This document shows positions 1 through 8,503 of a stretch of DNA of 15,587 nt, piece by piece (position 1 is the stretch's first letter; each line of letters opens with the position of its first letter). The position numbers were made by a program, and so were the translations under genes. The notes under the pieces are model-generated. The model did no database searches, was not told the DNA's origin, and worked only from the letters and a program-made list of their open reading frames with translations. The stretch lies in NCBI GenBank assembly GCA_900320235.1, contig ONRO01000201.1:1-15587 (forward strand). The letters are read 5' to 3'. Origin of the DNA: an uncultured Eubacteriales bacterium (GTDB lineage: Bacteria; Bacillota; Clostridia; Oscillospirales; Acutalibacteraceae).

Positions 1-43
1 ATATAATTTAAAAAAAGAAGCTAAAAAAAGAATAACTAAAATA

Positions 44-72
44 TTGAATTATAAAATAAAAAATGTTATTAT
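44..72 (+). promoter_or_regulatory. Predicted sigma-A promoter of the recJ-rel operon
   Basis: A TTGAAT -35 box (44-49) and a TATTAT -10 box (67-72) are separated by 17 bases. A TGT immediately before the -10 box makes it an extended -10 element. Transcription would start near 79, giving a leader of about 25 bases with the ribosome binding site AGGCGG at 91-96. The surrounding 100 bases are extremely AT-rich, so chance matches are easy and the call is moderate. Nothing else is recognisable in bases 1-103. Confidence 0.5.
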
Positions 73-103
73 ATAATAATATAGAAATTAAGGCGGTGCA
101 AGA

Positions 104-2131
104 ATGAAAAAGTGGTCTGAATCTAAACTCGATAAAGATCTGATCAGAAAACTGAATACTCAATATGGTTTACCGGTTTTTACAGCTATGCTTCTGACAA
201 TCAGGGATATAACCGAAAAAGAAGATATTGAAATATTTTTTTCTCATAATATCGATCTTGATGATCCATTGCTTATCAAGGACATGGACAAGGCAGTTAA
301 CAGAATCAGACAAGCATTAGATAATAACGAAAAAATATGTATTTACGGAGATTATGACTGTGACGGTGTCACTTCAACAGCGATAATGTATTCATATCTT
401 GATTCATGTTTTGCTGATGTGATGTATTATATTCCTGACAGGAATGATGAAGGATATGGCATGAACAAAACTGCTGTAAAGAAACTATCGTCAGAAGGAG
501 TAAACCTTCTTATAACCGTAGATAACGGTATTACCGCAATCAATGAAATAGAATATGCAGTTTCTCTCGGAATGGATGTCATTGTAACAGATCATCATAA
601 ACCGCTTGATATTCTACCTACAGCCTGCGCTGTTGTCAATCCTCACAGGTCAGACGAAACATATGATTTTATACATTATTCCGGTGCCGGACTTGCATTA
701 AAGCTTATTTATGCTCTTGATGATAATAATTACTCAATAATAGAGAATTATGCTGATCTTGCTGCACTTGGCACGGTTGCAGATATTGTTCCGCTTTACG
801 GCGAAAACCGAAAAATCGTAAAATCCGGAATAATAGCTTTAAAAAATACTGAAAGACCCGGACTTTCTGATCTGATTGAGAAATCATCAATAAGCGAAAT
901 TAATTCAGGAGCGATAGGCTTTAAAATTGGACCAAGGATAAATGCAGCAGGAAGACTGGGCTCACCATATGATGCACTTACATTATTTCTTACCGAGGAT
1001 GAAAAAGTTGCGGATGAAAAATCAGAAATACTATGTGAGTTAAACAAATCCCGTCAGAAAATTGAAGGGGATATTATCAAAGACATTGATGAGATGATCT
1101 CTGCTGATCCGTCAATAACAGAAAACAGAATAATAGTTCTTGCTTCCGAGAAATGGAATGCAGGAGTAGTCGGAATAGTTTCTTCAAGAATTACTGAGCG
1201 TTTCGGAAAGCCGTCAATAATGATATCAGTTAATGACGAAGATTGCAAAGCATCCGGCAGAAGTGTTTCAGGCTTTTCTCTGGTAGACGCAATATTTGCC
1301 TGTTCTGAATATCTTGTTAAATTCGGCGGACATCCTATGGCAGTAGGATTCAGTATCAAAAAAGAAAAAATAGATTCATTTACAAAGGCAGTAAACAATT
1401 ATGCAAATCAGATGGATTATATGCCTTTATATACAATGGAGCTTGATTGTAAACTAAATCCGGAATCTGTTGTACTTGATATGGTACAACAGCTAAAGAA
1501 TTTTGAACCATTCGGATGTTCTAATCCAAAGCCTCTTTTTGGATTTTTCGGTATGAAATTAGACAGAATCACTCCCGTCGGAGGTGCAAAACATCTTAAA
1601 CTATCAGTATCAAGAGGAAAAGCAAGACTGAACTTAATGTGTTTTTCTACCATTCCTTCAGAATTTCCATATGATGAAGGTGAAATACTTGATTTTGCAA
1701 TTAATATTGATAAAAACGAGTATATGGGAAAAGAAAGTCTTTCATTTTATGTAAAGGATATAAAAATAAATGGCTTTGATGTGGAAGAAGCAATGCTTGA
1801 ACTTCAGGATTATGAATTATATAAAAAAGGAATATTTGTCAACGAAAAGCATAATAAGTTTCCCACAAGAGAAGAATTTGCTTCGGTATACAGATATTTA
1901 AAATCCTCAGATAAGGAAAGATATTCAATTGATGCATTATGTCACAGACTCAGCTTAGGTGTATTCAAACTGCTGATAATACTGGACATTATGAATGATC
2001 TTAAATTTCTTGATTATTCCAGATGCTCAGATATCATTTTTGTCAGAATGTGCAAGGTAACCGGTAAAACCGAACTAAGCACCTCAAAAGTATATAGAAA
2101 ATTGGAGGAGGAGATAAGAAATGCCAGATAA
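104..2131 (+). CDS. recJ: Single-stranded-DNA-specific 5'-3' exonuclease RecJ
   Basis: RecJ degrades single-stranded DNA 5' to 3' in recombinational repair, mismatch repair and processing of stalled forks, using Mn/Mg bound by the DHH phosphoesterase core. The 675-residue product carries the DHH motifs in order: DYDCDG at 83-88, TVDNG at 138-142, the eponymous DHH at 163-165, and GTVADIVP at 223-230. The DHHA1 half has ASGRS at 383-387 and GGHPMAVGFS at 408-417. Linking them is GPRINAAGR (276-284), typical of RecJ rather than small nano-RNases. A C-terminal extension of about 200 residues follows, as in other Firmicutes RecJ proteins; overall length is within the family range. The ATG has AGGCGG seven bases upstream. 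The last 11 bases overlap rel, suggesting translational coupling. It is the first gene of the operon. Confidence 0.96.
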   Translation: MKKWSESKLDKDLIRKLNTQYGLPVFTAMLLTIRDITEKEDIEIFFSHNIDLDDPLLIKDMDKAVNRIRQALDNNEKICIYGDYDCDGVTSTAIMYSYLDSCFADVMYYIPDRNDEGYGMNKTAVKKLSSEGVNLLITVDNGITAINEIEYAVSLGMDVIVTDHHKPLDILPTACAVVNPHRSDETYDFIHYSGAGLALKLIYALDDNNYSIIENYADLAALGTVADIVPLYGENRKIVKSGIIALKNTERPGLSDLIEKSSISEINSGAIGFKIGPRINAAGRLGSPYDALTLFLTEDEKVADEKSEILCELNKSRQKIEGDIIKDIDEMISADPSITENRIIVLASEKWNAGVVGIVSSRITERFGKPSIMISVNDEDCKASGRSVSGFSLVDAIFACSEYLVKFGGHPMAVGFSIKKEKIDSFTKAVNNYANQMDYMPLYTMELDCKLNPESVVLDMVQQLKNFEPFGCSNPKPLFGFFGMKLDRITPVGGAKHLKLSVSRGKARLNLMCFSTIPSEFPYDEGEILDFAINIDKNEYMGKESLSFYVKDIKINGFDVEEAMLELQDYELYKKGIFVNEKHNKFPTREEFASVYRYLKSSDKERYSIDALCHRLSLGVFKLLIILDIMNDLKFLDYSRCSDIIFVRMCKVTGKTELSTSKVYRKLEEEIRNAR

Positions 2132-4301
2132 ACCAAAATATTATCAGGATTATAATGAACTTGTCGAGCTTATGAAAAAAAGCGGGAAAAATTATAATTT
2201 TGAACTTATTCAGAAGGCATATGATTTAGCTGAAAAGATGCATGGAAATCAAAGGCGAGCGTCGGGTATTCCTTATATTCTTCATCCAACGACCGTATCA
2301 TGTATTCTGTGTGAACTTGGTATGGACAGTGAATGTCTTGCAGCGGCACTGCTTCACGATGTTGTTGAGGATACCCCAATAACTCTTCAGGAAGTAACAA
2401 AAATGTTCGGCTCAGAGATTGCCAATCTGATTGATGGTGTTACAAAACTCGGAAAAATACCCTATTCTTCAAGAGAAGAACAACAGGCAGAGAATATCAG
2501 AAAGATGCTTATTGCAATGTCCAATGACATCAGAGTTATAATTATCAAGCTTGCTGACCGTCTTCATAATATGAGGACAATTGAATGTATGAAGGAACAG
2601 CACAGACGTGATAAAGCACTTGAGGTAATGGAGGTTTATGCACCGATAGCTCACCGACTGGGAATAAGAGCAATAAAAGAGGAGCTTGAAGATCTTTCTA
2701 TCAGATATCTTGATCCTATCGGTTATAGTGAAATAGAAAAACAGCTTGAATTAAAAAGTAAAGACAGACTTGATTTTATTACTGATATCAAACAACAGAT
2801 ATATGACAGACTCAAGGACGAAATAAATAACGTTTATATAGAAGGACGAGTCAAAAGTATTCACGGAATATATAAAAAGACCTTTATGAAGGGCAGAACA
2901 ATGGATCAGATATATGATATCTTTGCCGTAAGAGTAATTGTTGACAGTGTTGCCGATTGTTACAATGTTCTCGGTGTTGTCCATGATGTTTTCAAACCCC
3001 TTCCAAACCGATTCAAGGATTATATTTCAACCCCTAAACCGAATATGTACCAGTCGCTTCATACAACAGTTATAGGCAAGGAAGGAATACCCTTCGAAAT
3101 TCAGATAAGAACCTGGGAAATGCATTATACAGCAGAATTCGGTATTGCAGCACACTGGAAATACAAAGAAGGTATCACAAAAAAGAATACTCTTGATGAT
3201 CGTCTTGCATGGATACGCAAAATGCTCGAAAATCAGAACGATAATGATTCTACGGATATTGTTCGCACAATTAAGATGGATCTTGTTCCGGAAGAAGTAT
3301 TTGTATTTACACCTAAAGGGGATGTACTCAGTCTTCCTATGGGCGCAACTGTTATTGATGTTGCATATGCAATTCATAGTGAAGTCGGCAACCGTATGAT
3401 AGGAGCCAAGGTTGATAAAAGAATTGTTCCGATTGATTATAAAGTCACAACCGGTGAGATCGTTGAAATAATGACTACAAAGGAAAGCGGAGGTCCAAAG
3501 AGAGACTGGCTCAATATTGTAAAAACAAGTGAAGCGAGAAGTAAAATACGTCTATGGTTCAAGCGAGAAAAAAGAGATGAGAATATTGTTGAAGGAAAAT
3601 CTCAGCTGGAAGCAGAATTCAGACGACTCGGAATTAATATCGCAGAAAAAGACATGCCTGAATTTCTTGCGGATATCATACACAGACAAAACTGTAATAC
3701 GATAGATGATTTTTATGCTTCTATCGGATATGGCGGAATACAGCTCTGGAGAATACTCCCGAGGATAAAAGAGGAATACTTCAAAAAGTATACAGACGAA
3801 GAACCTGCACCAATTGTAATAAAAGAACCTGTTCCCAAAAAGAAAGTCAGCAGCGGAGTTATAATCGAGGGAATGGATGATTGTCTTGTAAAATACTCAA
3901 GATGCTGCAACCCACTGCCTGGTGATGAAATAATAGGATTTATTACAAGAGGATACGGTGTTTCTATTCATAAGAGAAACTGTTCAAATGTTCCAAAAGA
4001 CATTTCAAAAGCAATTGAGCCTGAACGCTGGGTAAACGCAGAATGGACTGACAATATTGTCAATGAAACATTTAAGGCAACTCTCCAGATTACAGCCACT
4101 GACAGAACAGGTCTTCTCGCTGACATAACAAATCAGTTGTTTGCAATGCATCTGTTCATTCACAGTCTTAATTCGAGAGAAACGAAAAACGGTGTCGCAA
4201 TAATTGAAGTCAGTCTTACTGTTAATGGAATCAACCATTTAAAAATGGTAATAAGCAAGTTAAGCGGAATAAGTGGAATAGTATCTGTAGGCAGAAACTA
4301 A
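2121..4301 (+). CDS. rel: Bifunctional (p)ppGpp synthetase/hydrolase Rel (RelA/SpoT family)
   Basis: Rel makes and destroys the alarmone (p)ppGpp on and off the ribosome and so controls the stringent response. The 726-residue protein has all expected domains. The HD hydrolase has H41, R45/R46, H55, H79-D80, E83-D84 and D146/N150, apparently intact. The synthetase (about 235-345) contains the RFKD motif at 297-300, the signature of bifunctional Rel; monofunctional RelA has an acidic version. The NMYQSLHT loop is at 308-315. TGS is at about 392-452. A zinc-finger-like domain has C588, C595, C596, H617 and C621. ACT is at about 650-726. The start has a strong GGAGGAGG site at 2104-2111 inside recJ. 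In many relatives an apt gene lies between recJ and rel; here they overlap directly. Confidence 0.97.
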   Translation: MPDKPKYYQDYNELVELMKKSGKNYNFELIQKAYDLAEKMHGNQRRASGIPYILHPTTVSCILCELGMDSECLAAALLHDVVEDTPITLQEVTKMFGSEIANLIDGVTKLGKIPYSSREEQQAENIRKMLIAMSNDIRVIIIKLADRLHNMRTIECMKEQHRRDKALEVMEVYAPIAHRLGIRAIKEELEDLSIRYLDPIGYSEIEKQLELKSKDRLDFITDIKQQIYDRLKDEINNVYIEGRVKSIHGIYKKTFMKGRTMDQIYDIFAVRVIVDSVADCYNVLGVVHDVFKPLPNRFKDYISTPKPNMYQSLHTTVIGKEGIPFEIQIRTWEMHYTAEFGIAAHWKYKEGITKKNTLDDRLAWIRKMLENQNDNDSTDIVRTIKMDLVPEEVFVFTPKGDVLSLPMGATVIDVAYAIHSEVGNRMIGAKVDKRIVPIDYKVTTGEIVEIMTTKESGGPKRDWLNIVKTSEARSKIRLWFKREKRDENIVEGKSQLEAEFRRLGINIAEKDMPEFLADIIHRQNCNTIDDFYASIGYGGIQLWRILPRIKEEYFKKYTDEEPAPIVIKEPVPKKKVSSGVIIEGMDDCLVKYSRCCNPLPGDEIIGFITRGYGVSIHKRNCSNVPKDISKAIEPERWVNAEWTDNIVNETFKATLQITATDRTGLLADITNQLFAMHLFIHSLNSRETKNGVAIIEVSLTVNGINHLKMVISKLSGISGIVSVGRN

Positions 4302-4317
4302 AAAAGGATTGATTAAT

Positions 4318-4770
4318 ATGAAGGCGATTATACAGCGTGTATCTGAATGCACTGTAACTGTTGATGGAAAAATAACAGGAGAGATAGGGATTGGCTTTCT
4401 TATTCTTCTTGGAGTAGAAAAAGATGATGATGAAAAACAAGCAGATAAACTGTGTGATAAAATATCTGGTCTCAGAGTATTCACTGATGAAAATGATAAA
4501 ATGAACTTATCATTGTCTGATATTGATGGAAATGTCCTTGTGGTTTCAAATTTCACTCTCTGTGCAAACTGTCGTAAGGGCAGGAGGCCGAGCTTTGACT
4601 CCGCAGCCCGACCTGAAACAGCAGAACCGCTGTATGAGTATTTTTGCAGACGTTTTCATGAAAATGGAATACAAAAGGTTGAAAAGGGTATTTTCGGCGC
4701 TGACATGAAAGTAAAGCTCCTTAATGATGGCCCTGTTACCCTGATTATCGATAGTAAAGAGCTTGCATAA
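4318..4770 (+). CDS. dtd: D-aminoacyl-tRNA deacylase (DTD)
   Basis: DTD removes D-amino acids (and glycine mischarged on tRNA-Ala) from tRNA, a proofreading step after aminoacylation. The ATG at 4318 gives 150 residues starting MKAIIQRV, the normal N-terminus and length of the family, with AAAAAGGA about nine bases upstream; an in-frame TTG nine bases earlier is a worse choice. The two active-site motifs are present. The SQFT-type motif reads SNFT at 77-80 (N in place of the usual Q, T80 kept) and is followed by CRKGRRPSF. The Gly-cisPro loop reads GPVT at 138-141. It sits 16 bases after rel and 10 before the hydrolase, the standard rel-dtd pairing in Firmicutes. Confidence 0.95.
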   Translation: MKAIIQRVSECTVTVDGKITGEIGIGFLILLGVEKDDDEKQADKLCDKISGLRVFTDENDKMNLSLSDIDGNVLVVSNFTLCANCRKGRRPSFDSAARPETAEPLYEYFCRRFHENGIQKVEKGIFGADMKVKLLNDGPVTLIIDSKELA

Positions 4771-4780
4771 GGAGGTCAGC

Positions 4781-5434
4781 ATGATAGAAATTGAGTGTTA
4801 TCCAGTCGGAGAGCTTCAGGCAAATTGCTATTATGTATTTGATACAGAACAAAAATCAGGATTTATAGTAGATCCCGGTGATTATTCAGCGAAACTTAAT
4901 AACAGGATAAAAAAAGACGGCGAAGAAAAAATCAAATATATTCTTCTTACTCATGGTCATTTTGATCATATAGGATATACAGCTGCACTGAAAACGCTTT
5001 GCCCATCTGCAAAAATAGTCATAGGTAAAGATGACAGCAGATTTACAGAAAATGATGTTCTGAATTTATCATCATATTTTTCTGAAAATGGAATAAAACA
5101 TTTCAAAGCGGATGCAGAAGTATCTGATAACGATACATTGTCATTTGGAGATAAAACCATAAGAGTAATTAACACTCCCGGACATACTGCCGGAGGAATA
5201 TGCTATATTATTGAAGACATAATATTTACCGGTGATACAATCATGTCCGGCACAACCGGGCGAACAGATTTTCCGACAGGCAGCAATAAAGAAATGATTG
5301 CTTCAGCAAACAGGATCAAAAATCTTGAAGGAGATTTCAGAATGTTCTGCGGTCATGGCGGACCGACTACTCTTGAATATGAAAGAAAACATAATTTTAT
5401 AATGAGGGACTTTGGAGATGAGGATATATATTGA
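4781..5434 (+). CDS. MBL-fold metallo-hydrolase, glyoxalase II-like (YqgX type)
   Basis: This is a 217-residue metallo-beta-lactamase fold hydrolase of the hydroxyacylglutathione hydrolase-like group; such proteins cleave thioesters or other esters, and the natural substrate is unknown. The dinuclear metal site looks complete: HGHFDH at 58-63 (H58, H60, D62, H63), H135 in NTPGH, D152 in TGDT and H192 in CGHGG. GRTDFP at 160-165 is typical of the YqgX subfamily. The ATG at 4781 follows a perfect AAGGAGG (4769-4775) overlapping the dtd stop codon; an in-frame TTG at 4763 would bury that site. It overlaps hemZ by 17 bases. Many clostridia keep the order rel-dtd-hydrolase-hemZ, so the family call is firm although the biochemical role is not. 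Confidence 0.9.
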   Translation: MIEIECYPVGELQANCYYVFDTEQKSGFIVDPGDYSAKLNNRIKKDGEEKIKYILLTHGHFDHIGYTAALKTLCPSAKIVIGKDDSRFTENDVLNLSSYFSENGIKHFKADAEVSDNDTLSFGDKTIRVINTPGHTAGGICYIIEDIIFTGDTIMSGTTGRTDFPTGSNKEMIASANRIKNLEGDFRMFCGHGGPTTLEYERKHNFIMRDFGDEDIY

Positions 5435-6893
5435 CGGACATTCATTTCATTATGAAATGGAAAATCTTGTAAGATTGTTTTATCCTAATGAAAAAATTGC
5501 AGTTTACGACAACTATGAAACAGAACCGGAAAAACCATATATCATAACCCGTATGACAAATGCTGACGGTATTATTTCACTCAGTGCTTCAGTTTACTTT
5601 GAGGATTATGAAAGAAGTAAATGTAAGGATATCAATGCAGATGATAATGAATCAGAAAAAAATGCCGAGAGAGAACTTGCAGTCATACTTTATGACCTTC
5701 TTAGTGAATATACTGGAAAAAAGCAGCCCTGGGGTATTCTGACCGGAGTACGTCCGATAAAACTGTTTCGCAGATTGTCAGAGCAGAATGGCAGTGAATA
5801 TGCAAAAAAATATTTTGAACAGAAGCTGCTTGTTTCTGAAGCAAAAACAGAGCTGAGTGCTGTTACAGAAATAAACGAGAGGAAAATTCTTTCTCTGAAT
5901 CATCGTGATTCATTCAGTCTTTATGTATCTATACCGTTTTGTCCCACAAGATGCTCATATTGTTCATTTGTTTCACAGACTGTTGAGAGAGCAAAAAAAC
6001 TGATAGAACCGTATTTTAAGCTACTATGCAAAGAAATAGCGTATACAGGACAAATCGCAGATGAAAAAAAGCTAAGACTTGAAACAGTATATATCGGAGG
6101 AGGTACACCCACTACTCTTAGTGCAGAACAGCTTTCAGAACTCATAGATGTCATAAAAACTTCATTTGATCTTACAAATTGCCGTGAATTTACTATTGAA
6201 GCCGGCAGACCGGATACAATAACAGAGGAAAAACTGACAGCAATACTAAGCAGAGGTGTTGACAGAATAAGTATCAATCCCCAGACGCTTAACGATGACG
6301 TTCTCCGTGTGATCGGAAGAAAACATTCTGCCGCTCAGACTATCGATGCATATAAAATGGCAGAAAAGATCGGCTTCAGACATATCAATATGGATCTTAT
6401 TGCAGGACTCCCATGCGATACTCCTGAAAGCTTTATTAATACTCTCAATACAATTTGTGAGTTGTCACCAGCAAGTATTACTGTTCATACCCTTGCATTG
6501 AAACGTTCTTCAAGACTTACATTGGAAGGAAGAGGGGTTACAACAGAAACAGGAAATTACGCAGCCGGGATGCTTGAATACTGTGAAAAAAAGCTTACGG
6601 AAAGCGGATATCATCCATATTATCTATACAGACAAACAAGAATGGAAGGCAATCTTGAAAACGTCGGATGGTCAAAGGACGGCTTTGATGGATTATATAA
6701 TGTCTATGTAATGGATGAAACACATACAATAATAGGATGCGGTGCCGGTGCTGTAACGAAGCTTAAGGTCCCTGACAGTGAGATTATTACAAGAATATTT
6801 AACTATAAATATCCATATGAATATATAAACGGATTCGATGAAATGCTAAAAAGGAAAGAGCAGGTGAGAGAATTCTATGATGAACTATCTTAA
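5418..6893 (+). CDS. hemZ: Radical SAM protein HemZ (coproporphyrinogen dehydrogenase-like)
   Basis: This 491-residue protein belongs to the HemN/HemW/HemZ radical SAM family. C175, C179 and C182 form the CxxxCxxC site for the 4Fe-4S cluster. GGGTPTTL at 227-234 is the SAM-binding glycine motif, and EAGRPDTI at 261-268 is the version typical of HemZ rather than the EANP of HemN. The extra N-terminal region of about 160 residues, including WGILTGVRP at 105-113, is also specific to HemZ. The ATG at 5418 is preferred over a TTG at 5412 because GAGGGA (5404-5409) is spaced correctly for it. The name implies oxygen-independent coproporphyrinogen III oxidation, but no other haem genes are in the window and the activity of HemZ in anaerobes is uncertain. 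It overlaps both neighbours by 17 bases. Confidence 0.9.
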   Translation: MRIYIDGHSFHYEMENLVRLFYPNEKIAVYDNYETEPEKPYIITRMTNADGIISLSASVYFEDYERSKCKDINADDNESEKNAERELAVILYDLLSEYTGKKQPWGILTGVRPIKLFRRLSEQNGSEYAKKYFEQKLLVSEAKTELSAVTEINERKILSLNHRDSFSLYVSIPFCPTRCSYCSFVSQTVERAKKLIEPYFKLLCKEIAYTGQIADEKKLRLETVYIGGGTPTTLSAEQLSELIDVIKTSFDLTNCREFTIEAGRPDTITEEKLTAILSRGVDRISINPQTLNDDVLRVIGRKHSAAQTIDAYKMAEKIGFRHINMDLIAGLPCDTPESFINTLNTICELSPASITVHTLALKRSSRLTLEGRGVTTETGNYAAGMLEYCEKKLTESGYHPYYLYRQTRMEGNLENVGWSKDGFDGLYNVYVMDETHTIIGCGAGAVTKLKVPDSEIITRIFNYKYPYEYINGFDEMLKRKEQVREFYDELS

Positions 6894-7839
6894 TACATAC
6901 AGAAGGTATGCCTGTGATATCAATAGAATAAATGAAGAGGCAAAAAATAATGCCCGTGCTCTTGTAACAATGACTGAGGAATTGTACAGAAACGATCTGA
7001 AATGGATTGCGGGACAAATACTCGGAAATGAAGGTCATAGGCATGTTGTTATGCTTTCAGGACCTTCCAGCAGCGGTAAGACCACCACTTCAAAAAAACT
7101 GTCTGATGAGTTTATTTCACATGGCGTCGATGTTCAGCTGATATCTATGGATGATTTTTATCTCGGAGCTGATTATGTCGGAAGACTTCCGAACGGAAAA
7201 CCTGATTTCGAATCTGTTGAAGCACTGGATATTCCTCTTATCAGAAAATCAATAGATGAATTGTCATCAACAGGAGAATGTGTTATTCCAATATATGATT
7301 TTGAACACAGCAGACGTTCTGATAAAACCCGGACAATTAAACTCGGAAAAGATTCAGTTATCATAATGGAAGGTATTCATGCTCTTAATCCTATTTTTTT
7401 TAAGGGCAGATCAAAGGCTAAAGTAGTCAAGGTCTATACGGCAGTAAAACAAGGAATCAAGAATAATGTGGATTATGTTCTTACAAACAGGGAAATAAGG
7501 TTTATCAGGAGAATCGTAAGGGATTATTACTTCAGAAAGGTAGATCCTGTTTATATGCTTTCTATGTGGAACAGTGTAATAGAAGGTGAGAAAAAATATA
7601 TACGTCCATACAGATATACAAGCGATTTCACTATCAATTCTATCCATATCTATGAACCCTGTGTTCTGAGGAACATTGCTGTTCCGGTGCTTGAAACGAT
7701 ACCTGCGTCTGATCCGCAATATGAATTTGTATGCAGGATAAAAGAAGCATTATGCAGATTTGAAATAATAGATAGCAGTCTTGTACCAGAAAATTCACTA
7801 TTGCGTGAATTTATAGGTGGAGGATGTTATTCATATTGA
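6877..7839 (+). CDS. P-loop nucleoside kinase (uridine kinase/phosphoribulokinase family), short form
   Basis: A soluble kinase of the uridine kinase/PRK family, expected to phosphorylate a nucleoside or similar sugar compound with ATP or GTP. The 320-residue protein has a Walker A motif GPSSSGKT at 62-69, MDDFY at 91-95 (base/sugar binding region), YDF at 140-142, MEGIHALNP at 164-172, and an arginine-rich lid with the pattern RxIRRxxRDYYF around 208-219. Many clostridial relatives are about 550 residues, with an N-terminal TGS/threonyl-tRNA-synthetase-like half; here only about 60 residues precede the P-loop, so that half is missing. Two tandem ATGs occur; the first, 6877, is best spaced from AGGTGAG (6862-6868). 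It overlaps hemZ by 17 bases and ends the operon. The substrate cannot be named from sequence. Confidence 0.85.
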   Translation: MMNYLNTYRRYACDINRINEEAKNNARALVTMTEELYRNDLKWIAGQILGNEGHRHVVMLSGPSSSGKTTTSKKLSDEFISHGVDVQLISMDDFYLGADYVGRLPNGKPDFESVEALDIPLIRKSIDELSSTGECVIPIYDFEHSRRSDKTRTIKLGKDSVIIMEGIHALNPIFFKGRSKAKVVKVYTAVKQGIKNNVDYVLTNREIRFIRRIVRDYYFRKVDPVYMLSMWNSVIEGEKKYIRPYRYTSDFTINSIHIYEPCVLRNIAVPVLETIPASDPQYEFVCRIKEALCRFEIIDSSLVPENSLLREFIGGGCYSY

Positions 7840-7887
7840 ATATATTGTAAATTATTCGTGTATTATTCTGAAAATGACGTAAAAACC

Positions 7888-7916
7888 TTGAACTATTGCG
7901 GGAAAAGTGATATAAT
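7888..7916 (+). promoter_or_regulatory. Strong predicted sigma-A promoter (extended -10)
   Basis: A TTGAAC -35 box (7888-7893) and a perfect TATAAT -10 box (7911-7916) are separated by exactly 17 bases, with TG at 7908-7909 giving an extended -10. Transcription would begin near 7923, leaving a leader of about 137 bases before the zinc-ribbon gene. That leader contains a perfect 10-base palindrome CTGATATCAG at 8031-8040 next to the ribosome binding site. No riboswitch class was recognised in it. Confidence 0.75.
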
Positions 7917-8059
7917 TAATAAGCTTATGATGTGCAGGATTGCAGTTTGTTTTCTTCACAACAATAATCGAAAAAAGAAATATCCTTTTAAGAATAAGTT
8001 TAATCCGTGTATATTTATTATATAAGAAAACTGATATCAGATAAGAAGGAGAGTAGAAT

Positions 8060-8503
8060 ATGGGTATTTTTGAAGATGTAATTATTAATGCTAAATCAAT
8101 TGTCGGAACCGTTGGCAAAAAAGCCGGTGAGGTTGTTGATTCCTCAAAGCTGAAGCTTGCTGCTGCAGATCTTAAAAGTGAAATAAACCGTAAATATCAG
8201 ATACTTGGCAGAATTTCTTTTGAAGAAATATCAACAGAAAAAGACTATTCAAAGGCTAAGAAAGACCTTTATGAACAGATATGCGAATTAAAGACAAATC
8301 TGGATTCATTGAATGATATGATTGCTTCTGCTGCACAGAAAATCAAATGCGATTCATGCGGCTGCTATAACGTGAAAGGAGCAATTTTCTGCAATAACTG
8401 CGGAGAAAAGCTTACATTACATGATGATGTTTCTGAACATATGTCACCTGATGATGTTATAGATTTTACAGAAGATAATTTTGATGACGACGATCTTCTC
8501 TGA
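8060..8503 (+). CDS. Uncharacterised coiled-coil protein with C-terminal zinc ribbon
   Basis: I do not recognise a named family. The 147-residue protein appears cytoplasmic, with no signal peptide. Residues 1-30 form a glycine/valine-rich, possibly amphipathic start. About 30-95 is charged and helix-prone with heptad-like spacing, probably a coiled coil. C97, C100, C111 and C114 form a CxxC-x10-CxxC zinc ribbon of the kind found in many small Firmicutes proteins. The last 25 residues are strongly acidic (DDDD near the end). AAGGAGAG at 8046-8053 is well placed for the ATG. The gene has its own strong promoter and lies just ahead of the yabM block, from which a run of small hairpins separates it. 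Its function is unknown; a role in protein or nucleic-acid binding is only a guess. Confidence 0.8.
   Translation: MGIFEDVIINAKSIVGTVGKKAGEVVDSSKLKLAAADLKSEINRKYQILGRISFEEISTEKDYSKAKKDLYEQICELKTNLDSLNDMIASAAQKIKCDSCGCYNVKGAIFCNNCGEKLTLHDDVSEHMSPDDVIDFTEDNFDDDDLL

Noticed and set aside
3145..3399. 84-codon plus-strand frame inside rel
   Set aside because: Out of frame within the highly conserved synthetase-TGS linker of rel, which is intact; no evidence of a frameshift.
7838..7858. Possible terminator after the nucleoside kinase
   Set aside because: Only a 5-base AT stem (GAATA/TATTC) with a long loop and no T run; transcription may stop in some other way or run on.
7923..8059. Riboswitch in the 137-base leader of the zinc-ribbon gene
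   Set aside because: No conserved core of any class I know was found and only weak stems (for example TTGT/ACAA near 7950) are visible.
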